From contig JBIKJA010000008.1 in assembly GCA_044361315.1 (NCBI GenBank), forward strand, positions 1-64,000: DNA of 64,000 nucleotides, read 5' to 3'. The notes beneath the pieces are model-generated. The model was given only the letters and a program-made list of their open reading frames with translations. It searched no databases and had not been told where the DNA came from. The translations under genes were made by a program, and so were the position numbers. The DNA comes from Crocinitomix sp044361315 (GTDB taxonomy: Bacteria; Bacteroidota; Bacteroidia; Flavobacteriales_D; Crocinitomicaceae). This document shows, one piece after another, positions 37,076-46,300 of this stretch; position 1 is the stretch's first letter; each line of letters opens with the position of its first letter.

Positions 37076-37149
37076 GGGGGATTAGCTCATTTGGCTAGAG
37101 CGCTACGCTGGCAGTGTAGAGGCGACCGGTTCGAATCCGGTATTCTCCA
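37076..37149 (+). tRNA. tRNA-Ala(GGC)
   Basis: 74 nt cloverleaf. Acceptor GGGGGAT pairs with ATTCTCC, including the G3-U70 wobble that identifies alanine tRNA. D-arm GCTC/GAGC, anticodon stem CTACG/TGTAG with loop CTGGCAG (anticodon GGC), T-arm ACCGG-TTCGAAT-CCGGT. The discriminator is A; CCA is not encoded. Confidence 0.95.
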
Positions 37150-37263
37150 CGTAATGAACCAAGTACCTGGTGCTTGGTTTTTTATTTAAAGGTTGTTTTA
37201 TCGAAACACCCTTAGTAAATTAAATACTTCGCTTAAATTATAAAGCATCCATGGGATATTTTA

Positions 37264-37271
37264 TACTTTTG
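37264..37271 (+). promoter_or_regulatory. -7 promoter box of tRNA-Val
   Basis: TACTTTTG, ending 10 nt before the tRNA-Val 5' end, so the two tRNAs are probably transcribed separately. Confidence 0.6.
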
Positions 37272-37281
37272 TGACAGAAAT

Positions 37282-37355
37282 GGGATATTAGCTCAGTTGG
37301 TTAGAGCACTACCTCGACAAGGTAGGGGTCACTGGTTCGAATCCAGTATGTCCCA
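37282..37355 (+). tRNA. tRNA-Val(GAC) with C at position 33
   Basis: 74 nt cloverleaf. Acceptor GGGATAT/ATGTCCC, D-arm GCTC/GAGC, anticodon stem CTACC/GGTAG, loop TCGACAA, T-arm ACTGG-TTCGAAT-CCAGT. The 5-bp anticodon stem fixes the anticodon as GAC (valine). That puts C at position 33, where almost every tRNA has U. CCA is not encoded. Confidence 0.9.
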
Positions 37356-37475
37356 CATTTTTTTAACGCATGTTCGAAAAGGACAAAATGTAATAACCCA
37401 TTCTCACAACCATTTTTATAATTTAGTTTAAGCAAATCGTACGCAAAACGCCTCAGCGGCTTTCAGTTAATGTGC

Positions 37476-37573
37476 ATCGTTCGATATAAATTATCAAAAC
37501 TGGACGCTTTTTGTTGATATGTTCATTTATTTCAAAAAAATGAACATATAAAAATCATGTTTGATCGAACGAT
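37476..37573. repeat. Nested inverted repeats between tRNA-Val and tRNA-Asn
   Basis: Outer arms ATCGTTCGAT (37476-37485) and ATCGAACGAT (37564-37573) are perfect reverse complements. Inside, ATATGTTCATTT (37517-37528) and AAATGAACATAT (37538-37549) form a 12-bp hairpin with a 9-nt loop. The region 37356-37650 has no gene. Confidence 0.75.
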
Positions 37574-37626
37574 TAATGCAAGAAATTGATAAAATAGAAA
37601 TCGAATAGAGAAAAAATCACGAAAAA

Positions 37627-37648
37627 AGTATGCAAATAGTATGCAAAT
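37627..37648. repeat. Tandem 11-bp repeat
   Basis: AGTATGCAAAT occurs twice back to back. It lies just beyond the tRNA-Asn terminator. Possible recombinase or regulator site; nothing nearby encodes an integrase. Confidence 0.6.
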
Positions 37649-37649
37649 G

Positions 37650-37687
37650 AAAAAAGGGTTTCGGACCATGATAGTCTGAAACCCTTT
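37650..37687 (-). terminator. Terminator of tRNA-Asn
   Basis: 13-bp stem AAAGGGTTTCGGA / TCTGAAACCCTTT (one wobble). The A-run on its left becomes a T-run for leftward transcription from tRNA-Asn. Confidence 0.85.
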
Positions 37688-37694
37688 ATTTTGT

Positions 37695-37771
37695 TGGCTC
37701 CTCCTCTTGGGCTCGAACCAAGGACCCTCTGATTAACAGTCAGATGCTCTAACCAGCTGAGCTAAGGAGGA
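37695..37771 (-). tRNA. tRNA-Asn(GTT)
   Basis: Minus-strand cloverleaf: acceptor TCCTCCT/AGGAGGA, D-arm GCTC/GAGC, anticodon stem TCTGA with loop CTGTTAA (anticodon GTT), T-arm CTTGG-TTCGAGC-CCAAG, discriminator G. Unlike the other two tRNAs here, CCA is encoded (37695-37697). Confidence 0.95.
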
Positions 37772-37824
37772 ATTCACTTTCCGCTTAAATCTGGTTATGC
37801 TAGTGCATTTTTTTTAAGCGAGTG

Positions 37825-37832
37825 CAAATATA
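37825..37832 (-). promoter_or_regulatory. -7 promoter box of tRNA-Asn
   Basis: Reads TATATTTG on the minus strand, an exact TAnnTTTG match, 53 nt before the tRNA. Confidence 0.55.
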
Positions 37833-38068
37833 AATAAATTAAATCTTGTGGAGCAAAAAAAAATGTAAAAACTTAGTGTTTTTTGGAAAAAAGTTTGGGT
37901 ATGGAAAAATTCTTCTTCAAAGGCAATTGATTCACTTACAGTTAGCAGATCGAGGTCTTCGTCTAATTCTTCAAAATCTTTGTAAAATTCGTTGGTTTCG
38001 GTGGTGGTATTGTAATATAATAAGTCTAGACCAAATAAATAATACTAGCGGCAATTTTTATAGATGAA

Positions 38069-38980
38069 TCATTCAAAATAAACGATGAAGGCGTCTTTGT
38101 ATCCTTTGCCTTGTACATCTTTTTCTACCTTTTTGGCCTCTTTTTTATCTTTAAATGGACCTACGTAGTACTTATATTTGTACATGCTTGTACTCTGAAC
38201 TTTCACGCGCTCAACGGGATATCCTAGTTTTTTAAATTCGGGAATATCGGTGGCTAATTCATCAATTGAGGCCATTATTTGTACTTTGTAAATAGACTGA
38301 TCGTTTTTTACTGCTAAATCTTTAGCAGGACTAAAGTCGATGTTAGGGTGTTTGGCTTTGATAAATTCGCGGGTAGCACGAAAGATGGCAGAGGCAATAA
38401 TTTCTTGGCCATAAGCCGCATTCAAATATTTTCCTTCGGTAGCATTGGTGATAAACCCACACTCAACCAAAACGGTTGGCATGTTGGTTTGTTTTAAGAT
38501 TTGGATGGAATGTCCCACATCGGCAGCGGTTTTTACTCCACGACTGCGGCGCCCAGCCCGGGAGGTAAATTGTTCCTCGATTAATTTTGCCCATTGATAA
38601 GACGATTTGGCCTCGAAATTATGAATATGAGTTTCGGTTCCGTAAATGGAGCTGTTTGGACTGCCGTTGACATGAATTGACAACATATAATCCACGTTAT
38701 TATTATTTGCCATGGCCACGCGCTCATCTAAACTTGGATAGATATCCGTTTTGCGGGTATACATTACTTTTACATTTGACAAATTATAGGATAAATATTC
38801 GCCAATTTTTAATGAGATTTCTAGCACAATGTCTTTTTCTTGCATCAATTCGTTTTGATGGGGAAGATGTCCTGGATCTTTTCCGCCATGGCCTGGATCG
38901 ATAAGGATGGTGACGCTTGATTTTTCTGCAAATACAATTGCAGTGAAAACTAAGAGGAGCAGTGTAATTCTTTTTTTCAT
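38069..38980 (-). CDS. N-acetylmuramoyl-L-alanine amidase with SPOR domain
   Basis: 303 residues. Signal peptide 1-18. Amidase_3 catalytic domain: zinc ligand H31 in IDPGHGGKDPG, the Glu in KDIVLEISLKIGEYL, the second His in SIHVNG, and the catalytic Glu in VLVECGFITN. Residues about 228-303 are a SPOR domain (YKVQIMASIDELATDI ... YYVGPFKDKKEAKKVEKDV) that binds septal glycan lacking stem peptides. The enzyme cleaves the bond between MurNAc and L-Ala to split daughter cells. The SPOR fusion is usual in Bacteroidota. A TAAAAACGAGTTG motif lies 7-19 nt before the start codon. Confidence 0.95.
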   Translation of the reverse strand: MKKRITLLLLVFTAIVFAEKSSVTILIDPGHGGKDPGHLPHQNELMQEKDIVLEISLKIGEYLSYNLSNVKVMYTRKTDIYPSLDERVAMANNNNVDYMLSIHVNGSPNSSIYGTETHIHNFEAKSSYQWAKLIEEQFTSRAGRRSRGVKTAADVGHSIQILKQTNMPTVLVECGFITNATEGKYLNAAYGQEIIASAIFRATREFIKAKHPNIDFSPAKDLAVKNDQSIYKVQIMASIDELATDIPEFKKLGYPVERVKVQSTSMYKYKYYVGPFKDKKEAKKVEKDVQGKGYKDAFIVYFE

Positions 38981-39518
38981 TGGTTCAACTCGTTTTTAAG
39001 AAGGTTTGATCTTCTGAACGTTTATGAATGGCTAAATTAAAATTTGTTTTGCTTTAATTTTAAGGGATGTGAAAGAGTAATTCAACTACGGATGTTTATA
39101 ACCTCAGAGTTCGACTCTAAATTACCAGCCAGATTTTTATTCAAATTTGATAGTTTAGCCGCTTTCTTTTATTTAGGAATCCATATATTAAAATTAGCAC
39201 ACGAGTGAAAATAATATTGAGCGTATTTTCGCATAGAAAAACATGATTTTTTCTTCAAAACAAATCGAAATAGCCCGCTATTAATTTGCTGCTTTTTCTC
39301 AAACTCAAGCTTTTCTGTGCGATCTGAATGAAATTTAAAATCGCACTTAGGTTTATAACATCCTGGCAGGGCTTCCAAAATAACGATGACTTCCTACGCT
39401 GTGCTTTCCAATGTAAATTTTTTTAGTAGGGTAGGTGATTTTATATATCTGTTTCATTTTATCTATCACTGAAGCAACTCCCCACGACCTAAGTTTATCT
39501 CCAACCAACTAATTCCAA
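38981..39518. other. Intergenic region, no supported gene
   Basis: About 540 bases. A minus-strand frame at 39169-39378 would encode 69 residues with many Lys, Cys and Phe but no recognisable domain, no signal and no promoter box. It may be a degraded fragment. Nothing else stands out. Confidence 0.35.
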
Positions 39519-40082
39519 CTACGAAAGTTTTGTAATACACGCTTCTCGAATTTTTTTGACATCCGTCAGTGACCGTTCTTGCGAACTTGCAAATGTGGCT
39601 AATCGTTCGGTGTGCCAATCGAGTTTAAATTGGCCTATTTGAGTGGGTGAAATTTCAATTTCTTCTTCTAAAGTAGTTAAAAATGATTCTTGACCAAGTG
39701 GCAAACCAGTTACATCGCGCACTAAACCGTTAATTTTAAGGTAGGTATGTGCTTCTGGTATGTAGGACAAGGATTCATTTTTCAACACTTCATCAATCCC
39801 TGGGTTCGTTGTTTCGGACATCCAATAAAGCCCAATAAATAGTTGAACATCTTCCCAATTATTTTCCAATGCCACCGCTTTCACCAAGGCATTTTTTGTG
39901 CTGCAAGCACCGCATTCTTCAGTTAACACCAGCGAATAATCTGAACGGTCCGAATTACGCTGGTACGGCAATTGTTCAACCCATTCAATAAAACTCGAAA
40001 AAGAAATAATTCCACGATCAACACAGGCGTTAGATAATGGTCCATTTTCCGCTTCAATTTGGCGATGTGTTAAAGGAATCAT
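39519..40082 (-). CDS. Transglutaminase-like (Cys-His-Asp) protein
   Basis: 187 residues, no signal peptide. ECGACSTKNALVKAVALENN carries a candidate nucleophile (C60), PEAHTYLKINGLVRDVTGL the His (H112) and Asp (D123) in the order and spacing of transglutaminase-like cysteine hydrolases. No other domain. Family function unknown; a peptidase or deamidase activity is inference. The gene begins 12 bp after the acyl-CoA carboxylase gene, so the two are probably transcribed together. Confidence 0.65.
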   Translation of the reverse strand: MIPLTHRQIEAENGPLSNACVDRGIISFSSFIEWVEQLPYQRNSDRSDYSLVLTEECGACSTKNALVKAVALENNWEDVQLFIGLYWMSETTNPGIDEVLKNESLSYIPEAHTYLKINGLVRDVTGLPLGQESFLTTLEEEIEISPTQIGQFKLDWHTERLATFASSQERSLTDVKKIREACITKLS

Positions 40083-40094
40083 CTCCCAGACATT

Positions 40095-41636
40095 TTAAAG
40101 AGGGATATTTCCATGTTTCTTTTTAGGAAGATGCGCCACTTTGTGTTTTAACATGTCAAAGGCACGAATTAATTTTTTTCTGGTTTCAGCAGGTTCAATA
40201 ATTTCGTCAATAAATCCATGTTTAGCAGCGTTGTATGGATTCGCGAAAAGTTCGGCATATTCGGCTTCTTTTTCAATCCATTTTGCTTGTGGATCTTCAG
40301 CTTCGGAAATTTCTTTTTTGAAAATAATTTCCGCCGCACCTTTAGCACCCATTACTGCAATTTCTGCACTTGGCCAAGCATAATTCATGTCTGCACCCAC
40401 ATGTTTCGAATTCATTACGTCATAAGCACCTCCGTAGGCTTTACGCGTAATCACCGTAATTCTTGGCACAGTGGCTTCACAAAAGGCATACAATAATTTG
40501 GCGCCGTTATTAATAATTCCATTCCATTCTTGCTCCGTTCCGGGTAAAAATCCTGGAACATCCTCTAAAACCAATAACGGAATATTAAAAGAATCACAAA
40601 ATCGCACAAAACGAGCCGCTTTATTGGACGATTTGCTGTCCAAAACTCCCGCTAAAAAGGCAGGTTGATTGGCAACTACCCCAATACTTTTCCCTGCCAA
40701 AAAGGCAAATCCAATTACAATATTTTCAGCATAACTGGATTGTACCTCGTAAAAAGAGTCCTTGTCCACCAATTCTTTAATCACTTCTTTAATATCGTAA
40801 GGTTGATTCGGATTGTCAGGAATGATGGTATTTAAATTTGGGCGATGTTCGTCTACTTTGGTATAAGGATATCTTGGTGCACCTTCCTCACAATTTTGAG
40901 GCAAATAAGCGAGTAATTTTTTAATGTCGTTCAAACATTTTAAATCATTTTCAACAGAAAAATGCGCCACCCCTGATTTTTCAGAATGTGTCGAAGCACC
41001 GCCTAATTCTTCCGAGGTCACTTCTTCATGCGTCACTGTTTTTACGACATTTGGTCCGGTAACAAACATAAAAGACGAGTCTTGAACCATGTAGATAAAA
41101 TCGGTGAGTGCAGGTGAATAAACTGCTCCACCGGCACATGGCCCCATAATGGCAGAAATTTGAGGAATAACCCCTGAAGCCATCGTGTTTTTGAAAAATA
41201 TATCGGCATAACCACCTAAGGAAACCACTCCTTCTTGAATTCTTGCTCCACCTGAATCATTTAACCCAATTAACGGAATTCCATTTTGAATGGACAAATC
41301 CATAATTCGCACAATTTTTTTAGCGTGCATTTCAGCTAAAGATCCTCCTAAAACAGTAAAATCTTGTGAAAAAACATAAATCGGACGACCATGAACCAAG
41401 CCATAACCAGTTACCACACCATCGCCTAAAAACTTTTGTTTAGCCAACCCAAAGTTCGTAGATCGATGAACAGTGAGCATCCCAATTTCTTCAAAACTTC
41501 CCTCATCCACTAATAGCTGAATCCTTTCTCTGGCAGTCAATTTTCCTTTGCTGTGTTGCGATTCAATACGGGCTTCTCCACCTCCTTTTAAAGCTTCTTC
41601 TTTTTTTGAATTAAGAATATCTAGTTTCGACGTCAT
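40095..41636 (-). CDS. Acyl-CoA carboxylase beta subunit (propionyl/methylmalonyl-CoA type)
   Basis: 513 residues, cytoplasmic carboxyltransferase subunit. It has the full carboxyltransferase domain pair: KGKLTARERIQLLVDEGSF at the N-terminus, SGGARIQEGVVSLGGYADIF, GPCAGGAVYSPALTDF, VTHEEVTSEELGGASTHSEK, then QPAFLAGVLDSKSSNKAARF, PLLVLEDVPGFLPGTEQEW, and RKAYGGAYDVMNSKHVGAD. It moves a carboxyl group from biotin to propionyl-CoA or a similar acyl-CoA; no biotin carboxylase gene is in the window. The sequence also fits the beta subunit of decarboxylases of the same family, but the housekeeping propionyl-CoA carboxylase is likelier. Confidence 0.92.
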   Translation of the reverse strand: MTSKLDILNSKKEEALKGGGEARIESQHSKGKLTARERIQLLVDEGSFEEIGMLTVHRSTNFGLAKQKFLGDGVVTGYGLVHGRPIYVFSQDFTVLGGSLAEMHAKKIVRIMDLSIQNGIPLIGLNDSGGARIQEGVVSLGGYADIFFKNTMASGVIPQISAIMGPCAGGAVYSPALTDFIYMVQDSSFMFVTGPNVVKTVTHEEVTSEELGGASTHSEKSGVAHFSVENDLKCLNDIKKLLAYLPQNCEEGAPRYPYTKVDEHRPNLNTIIPDNPNQPYDIKEVIKELVDKDSFYEVQSSYAENIVIGFAFLAGKSIGVVANQPAFLAGVLDSKSSNKAARFVRFCDSFNIPLLVLEDVPGFLPGTEQEWNGIINNGAKLLYAFCEATVPRITVITRKAYGGAYDVMNSKHVGADMNYAWPSAEIAVMGAKGAAEIIFKKEISEAEDPQAKWIEKEAEYAELFANPYNAAKHGFIDEIIEPAETRKKLIRAFDMLKHKVAHLPKKKHGNIPL

Positions 41637-41805
41637 CTTTAACTTAAATTTAATAGAAATCTAAGTTAGTATTAATTGGTGGTAAGCCGATAATTTTTTA
41701 TGAAAATCGTTGTTTTTTAGAAAGAGTTTGCAAAAATCAAGACATTTAATTTAGCCTTGTTACAATTTCTGTAACCAATCCTATACCTTGCAGTATATAT
41801 GTTAA

Positions 41806-43233
41806 ATGAAATTAATTTTATTTCTTCTTGTCTTAGTTCAATCCCTCTTTTTAACTGGGCAAATTGTGGCTGAAAAAAAGGTGCACGATTTTGGTGATTT
41901 ATATCCGAATGCGCAAACTTATGTGGACATTATATTCACCAACACCACAGACAAAAAACATTATTTATTGACGATTGATAAACCACGTGATGTCTATTAT
42001 ATTTTTTCAAGCAAAGCGCTGTTGCCAGATAGTTCCATCACCATTCGGTTTAAAATTAACGATGGGTTAAAAGGCAAGTTTAACCATCAAGTAGATGTTT
42101 ATTTTAGCGATTCAGGAAATCCGATGACGATTACTCTACTTGGAAATGTAAAAGAACCTGCATCTAATCCGTTAACTGATTGTCCCGATTTTAGTAATGA
42201 TCCGCCCAAGGATAACCGAAAGTATTTTGCAATTACAGTGAAAGTAATGGATTCGTTGACGAAAGAACCTATTCGAAGGTCCTTAGTATCTTTTGTCCAA
42301 AATAACAACTTGGTTGGAGAGTTTTATACGGATAAACAGGGTATTGTTCACCGCGAGTTGCCAATGGGTTTTTATTATATCGCCGCGCAAGAGCCAACTT
42401 ACCAAGATAATTATTCCGAAGGGCATTTAAATTTTCAGCGAAATTATGTCGAAATTTTATTGAAACGCCCCGAGGGAGTTGAAGATCCAATTTTTGTTGC
42501 AGAGATTGAAGAAGTACCTGAAGAAATCATCATCATAGAAGAACCAACCGTGCACGACCCTGAAATTACCGTCGTGATCGATGAAATCCCAGAGGTTGTG
42601 GAAGAAGTTCCTGTTGAAATTGACAATACGCCGCGGAATGAATTGCCAGATACCTTGTTTGATTTTGCACATTTTAAGTATAATAATATCACCTTTATTT
42701 TAGATGTTTCTAGTTCGATGAATGCATCAGGGAAAATTGATTTATTAAAATTATCCATGACCGAGTTGGTAAAAATCTTGCGACCAGAGGATTTGATTTC
42801 TGTGATAAAATATTCGTCCAGTGTTTCGGTGGTGGTGGATGGTTTAAGTGGTCAAGACAAAGAAGTGATTTTAGATCGCGTATCGGGGTTAAAAACCAGC
42901 AGCTCAACTGCGGGTGGAGATGCCATAAAAATGGCCTATCAAATGAATAATCGGATGTATGCGACCGACCGAAATAACATTGTGATCATGATTACTGATG
43001 GGGTATTTAACAAGGGCAGCATGAGTTACCTAGAAACCATCGCAAAAAATTATCAAGAAAAAGGAATTATATTTTCTGTGGTCGGTATTTACACATCAAC
43101 TTATATTGCGGAACACATGCAAGATGTAGTGAGTGCAGGTGGGGGCAGTTTTATCGTAGTTCGAAATATAGAAGATGCGCAAACCAAAATAATTGAGGAA
43201 ATAAAAAGAACCTCCTTTCGTGGACAACGATAA
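41806..43233 (+). CDS. Exported von Willebrand factor A domain protein
   Basis: 475 residues. Signal peptide 1-19. Residues about 20-125 resemble a DUF1573-like Ig fold (EKKVHDFGDLYPNAQTYVDIIFTNT). A carboxypeptidase-regulatory-like segment follows (about 140-215), then an acidic, proline/glutamate-rich linker (220-285). The vWA domain (about 295-470) has a complete MIDAS start (FILDVSSSMNASGKIDLLK) and T/D elements (GLKTSSSTAGGDA, VIMITDGVFNKG), so metal-dependent ligand binding is likely. No T9SS tail or OmpA domain. Periplasmic or surface role unknown. It lies upstream of a large T9SS protein in the same direction. Confidence 0.85.
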   Translation: MKLILFLLVLVQSLFLTGQIVAEKKVHDFGDLYPNAQTYVDIIFTNTTDKKHYLLTIDKPRDVYYIFSSKALLPDSSITIRFKINDGLKGKFNHQVDVYFSDSGNPMTITLLGNVKEPASNPLTDCPDFSNDPPKDNRKYFAITVKVMDSLTKEPIRRSLVSFVQNNNLVGEFYTDKQGIVHRELPMGFYYIAAQEPTYQDNYSEGHLNFQRNYVEILLKRPEGVEDPIFVAEIEEVPEEIIIIEEPTVHDPEITVVIDEIPEVVEEVPVEIDNTPRNELPDTLFDFAHFKYNNITFILDVSSSMNASGKIDLLKLSMTELVKILRPEDLISVIKYSSSVSVVVDGLSGQDKEVILDRVSGLKTSSSTAGGDAIKMAYQMNNRMYATDRNNIVIMITDGVFNKGSMSYLETIAKNYQEKGIIFSVVGIYTSTYIAEHMQDVVSAGGGSFIVVRNIEDAQTKIIEEIKRTSFRGQR

Positions 43234-43364
43234 ATTTGGAACCCGCTGAAAAACAACCTGAGATTGCAAGAATTATTTCGTTTATTTTTAAAAATTTGAT
43301 TTAGCTGTACAACCTTTTTGTTGTGTTTTTCGTTTCTTTACCAGAAGTACAAAAATTATCCATT

Positions 43365-46300
43365 ATGAAATTGTCAAGAAAGCTATTTGTTTTATTCTTT
43401 TTAGTTCAAATCACAGGGAGTGCACAACACCATTTGCACGAAGCTGAAATGGCACACAACGCCTTACATTTCATTAAAAATAAAGGTCAGTGGGATTCAA
43501 AAGTTCTTTATCGTGCGCCACTTGGAACAGGATCTGTTTTTCTTGAAAATAACGGATTTACCTATTCACAAGTTTCTGCAGAAGATATTGATCACGCGCA
43601 CAATCACGCAGGTGATGCTGATCACGATCACGAGGACCTTGTTCACGGTCACGCTTGGAAAGCAAATTTCATTGGTTCAAATGCTTCACCAAAATTGATT
43701 GAAACAGGCAAAAGAACAGAATATCACAACTATTTTATTGGAAATGATCAAACTAAATGGGCTTCACGCGTACCACTTTTTGATCATGTTTCATACGATG
43801 ATTTGTACAACGGAATTGATTTAGATGTTTACAGCGTAGATGGAAATTTTAAATATGATTTTGTCGTTGCACCTAATATAGATCCTTCAATCATCAAAAT
43901 AAAATATGCTGGTTTAAATAGCCTAGAATTACGAAATGGAAATTTAATTCCCATCACATCCATTGGCGAATATGTTGAAAATGCACCTTATGTTTATCAA
44001 GTGATCGATGGAGTTAAAAAACAAATCGCATGCAATTATACACTTACAAATGGAGTAGTAGGTTTTGAATTTCCGAATGGATACAATACAAAATTACCTT
44101 TGATTATCGACCCAACCCTAATTGGAGCCACCCTTTCTGGAGGAACGGTCACAAATTTCGGACACAGTGCAACCTACGATCGAGATGAAAATATTTATAC
44201 TGGAGCGCGCTGTTTTGGTGCTGGATACCCAGCAACCGTTGGCGCATTCGATTTGACTTTTGGTGGAGGTGTCGATATTGCTATTAGTAAATTAAATCCT
44301 GACGCTACCTCCTTAATTTATGCAACTTATTTAGGAGGCGCAGGACAAGATTTAGTGCATAGTTTATTTGTAAGTGAAGACAGAGAACTATATGTTTTAG
44401 GCACAAGTAATTCAGTGGATTATTCTACTTCTGGAGGTGCATTTGATGTAACAGGACCAATTGGTGGAGGAAACACTGATATTGTTATCACCCATTTAAC
44501 AGAAGATGGAGACGCATTAATTGGCTCAACTTATGTTGGAGGAAATTCTGAAGATGGTGCAAATGGAATCACCTCTAATTATGCCGATGAATTTAGAGGA
44601 GAAATTATTGTTGATTTAGATGGGAATTGTTACATCGCTTCATGCACAAGTGGAGCTGATTTTCCAACCACTCCAGGAGCCTTTCAAACTACTTATGGTG
44701 GAGGAGTTCAAGATGCGGTGATTTTTTCGATGCCTCCAAATTTGTCCTCCATGAACTGGTCAACCTTTTTAGGAGGAGCCTCTGGTGAAGCTGGTTTTGG
44801 ATTGCGTTTAGATGCCGATGGTAACGTATATGTTACAGGAGCATGCCAAGCTAGTTTTATGACAGCAACTGGGTATCAAACAACCTATCAAGGAGGAATT
44901 TTGGATGCTTATTGCGTTAAATTAATTAATGACGGTGAGGATATAGAATTCAGCACTTATTATGGCACGACCGCTGGTGATGCAGCATTTTTCTTAGATA
45001 TTGATATCGATGGAAGTGTGTATCTTTACGGTCAAAGCGATGGAGGAATTGCACCAGTAACACCAGGTGTCTATTCAAATCCGTTGAGTGATCAATTTAT
45101 CTGTAAATTATCAAGCGATTTAGAAACCCTTGAGTTTGGCACTGTTGTAGGAAATGGTGGAGCAAATTTTGTTCCGATTGCATTTATGGTTGATGCTTGT
45201 GAATACGTCTATTTCTCAGGACATTCCGCTTCTTTTGGTTTGCCATTGGTTGGCCCACTTTATCCAACTGGAGGGATGTATTTAGGAGTTTTGGAACCAG
45301 ATGCGGTGGCGATGGAATTTTCAACGTATTACAGCGGAAACCATGTGGATGGAGGAACTAGTAGATTTGACCCAGAAAACGGGACTGTTTATCAAGCGGT
45401 TTGTTCGTGCGAGCCTTTTACGACAACTCCAGGGGCATTTGGAACAACACCAGGAGGATTTTGTGATATGGCGGTTTTTAAAATTGATTTTGGAATTAGC
45501 CATGTTAATGCAAATGCTGATGCCTTACCTTCGGCCGAAGGTTGTGTGCCTTTTACGGTTGATTTTGATAATACGGGAACTGGAATTACCTACCAATGGG
45601 ATTTTGGTGACGGATCGCCGCTTTCTACTGAATTTGAACCATCTCATACGTTTACGGAACCTGGAATTTATGAAGTGAGGTTAGTGGCGTTTGATCCAGA
45701 GGGTTGTTTAACGTCGGATACTACTTATTTAGAGATTATTGTAGGAAGTGGCGAAACACCAGAAGCCTCTTTCGATTATGACGTGAATTGCGCAACTGGC
45801 GAGATAACAATTACTTACACTGGAACAGACGGTGTACCTGTCTCATATGATATGGGAGATGGGGCAAGTTATGATACTCCAGATGTTTCACATACATACG
45901 ATGATCTTGGAACTTTTACAGTGACCTTAACTGCTGGTGATGGTGTTTGTGCTGATGAAGCGGTTTTTACAGTCGAGATCAGTATTGGAACCCCTTCCGT
46001 TGATGTTTTATTTAGTAATCCAACCTGCTTTGGGTTTTCTGATGGTTCAATTACCTTGGATTTATTAGATCCAACTGGTGAAGAATTAATCGAAATAAAA
46101 AACGGAGCAGGTGATTTGTTGAATGTTGGAGGATCAAATACGGCGAATACACTGACAGCTGGCTGGTATTATTTTAGAGTTGATTTAGGCGGAGGATGTG
46201 AATTAATTGATTCGATTCAATTATTAGACCCACCGTCAATCAATGCGCAATTGCGCTTTTTTAATCCGCTTTGTTATGGCGATGAAACAGGCTATGTGGT

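Noticed and set aside
36748..37098. Reading frames on both strands across the purine-rich repeats
   Set aside because: Their residues (Leu/Pro/Ser/His on one strand, Glu/Lys/Arg/Gly on the other) only mirror the low-complexity DNA.
37846..38067. 73-codon plus-strand frame starting with GTG
   Set aside because: The composition is not protein-like; the minus strand of the same stretch looks more coding.
39169..39378. 69-codon minus-strand frame in the gap after the amidase
   Set aside because: No domain, promoter or signal; many Cys, Lys and Phe as in chance AT-rich frames. Kept only as a remark in the intergenic entry.
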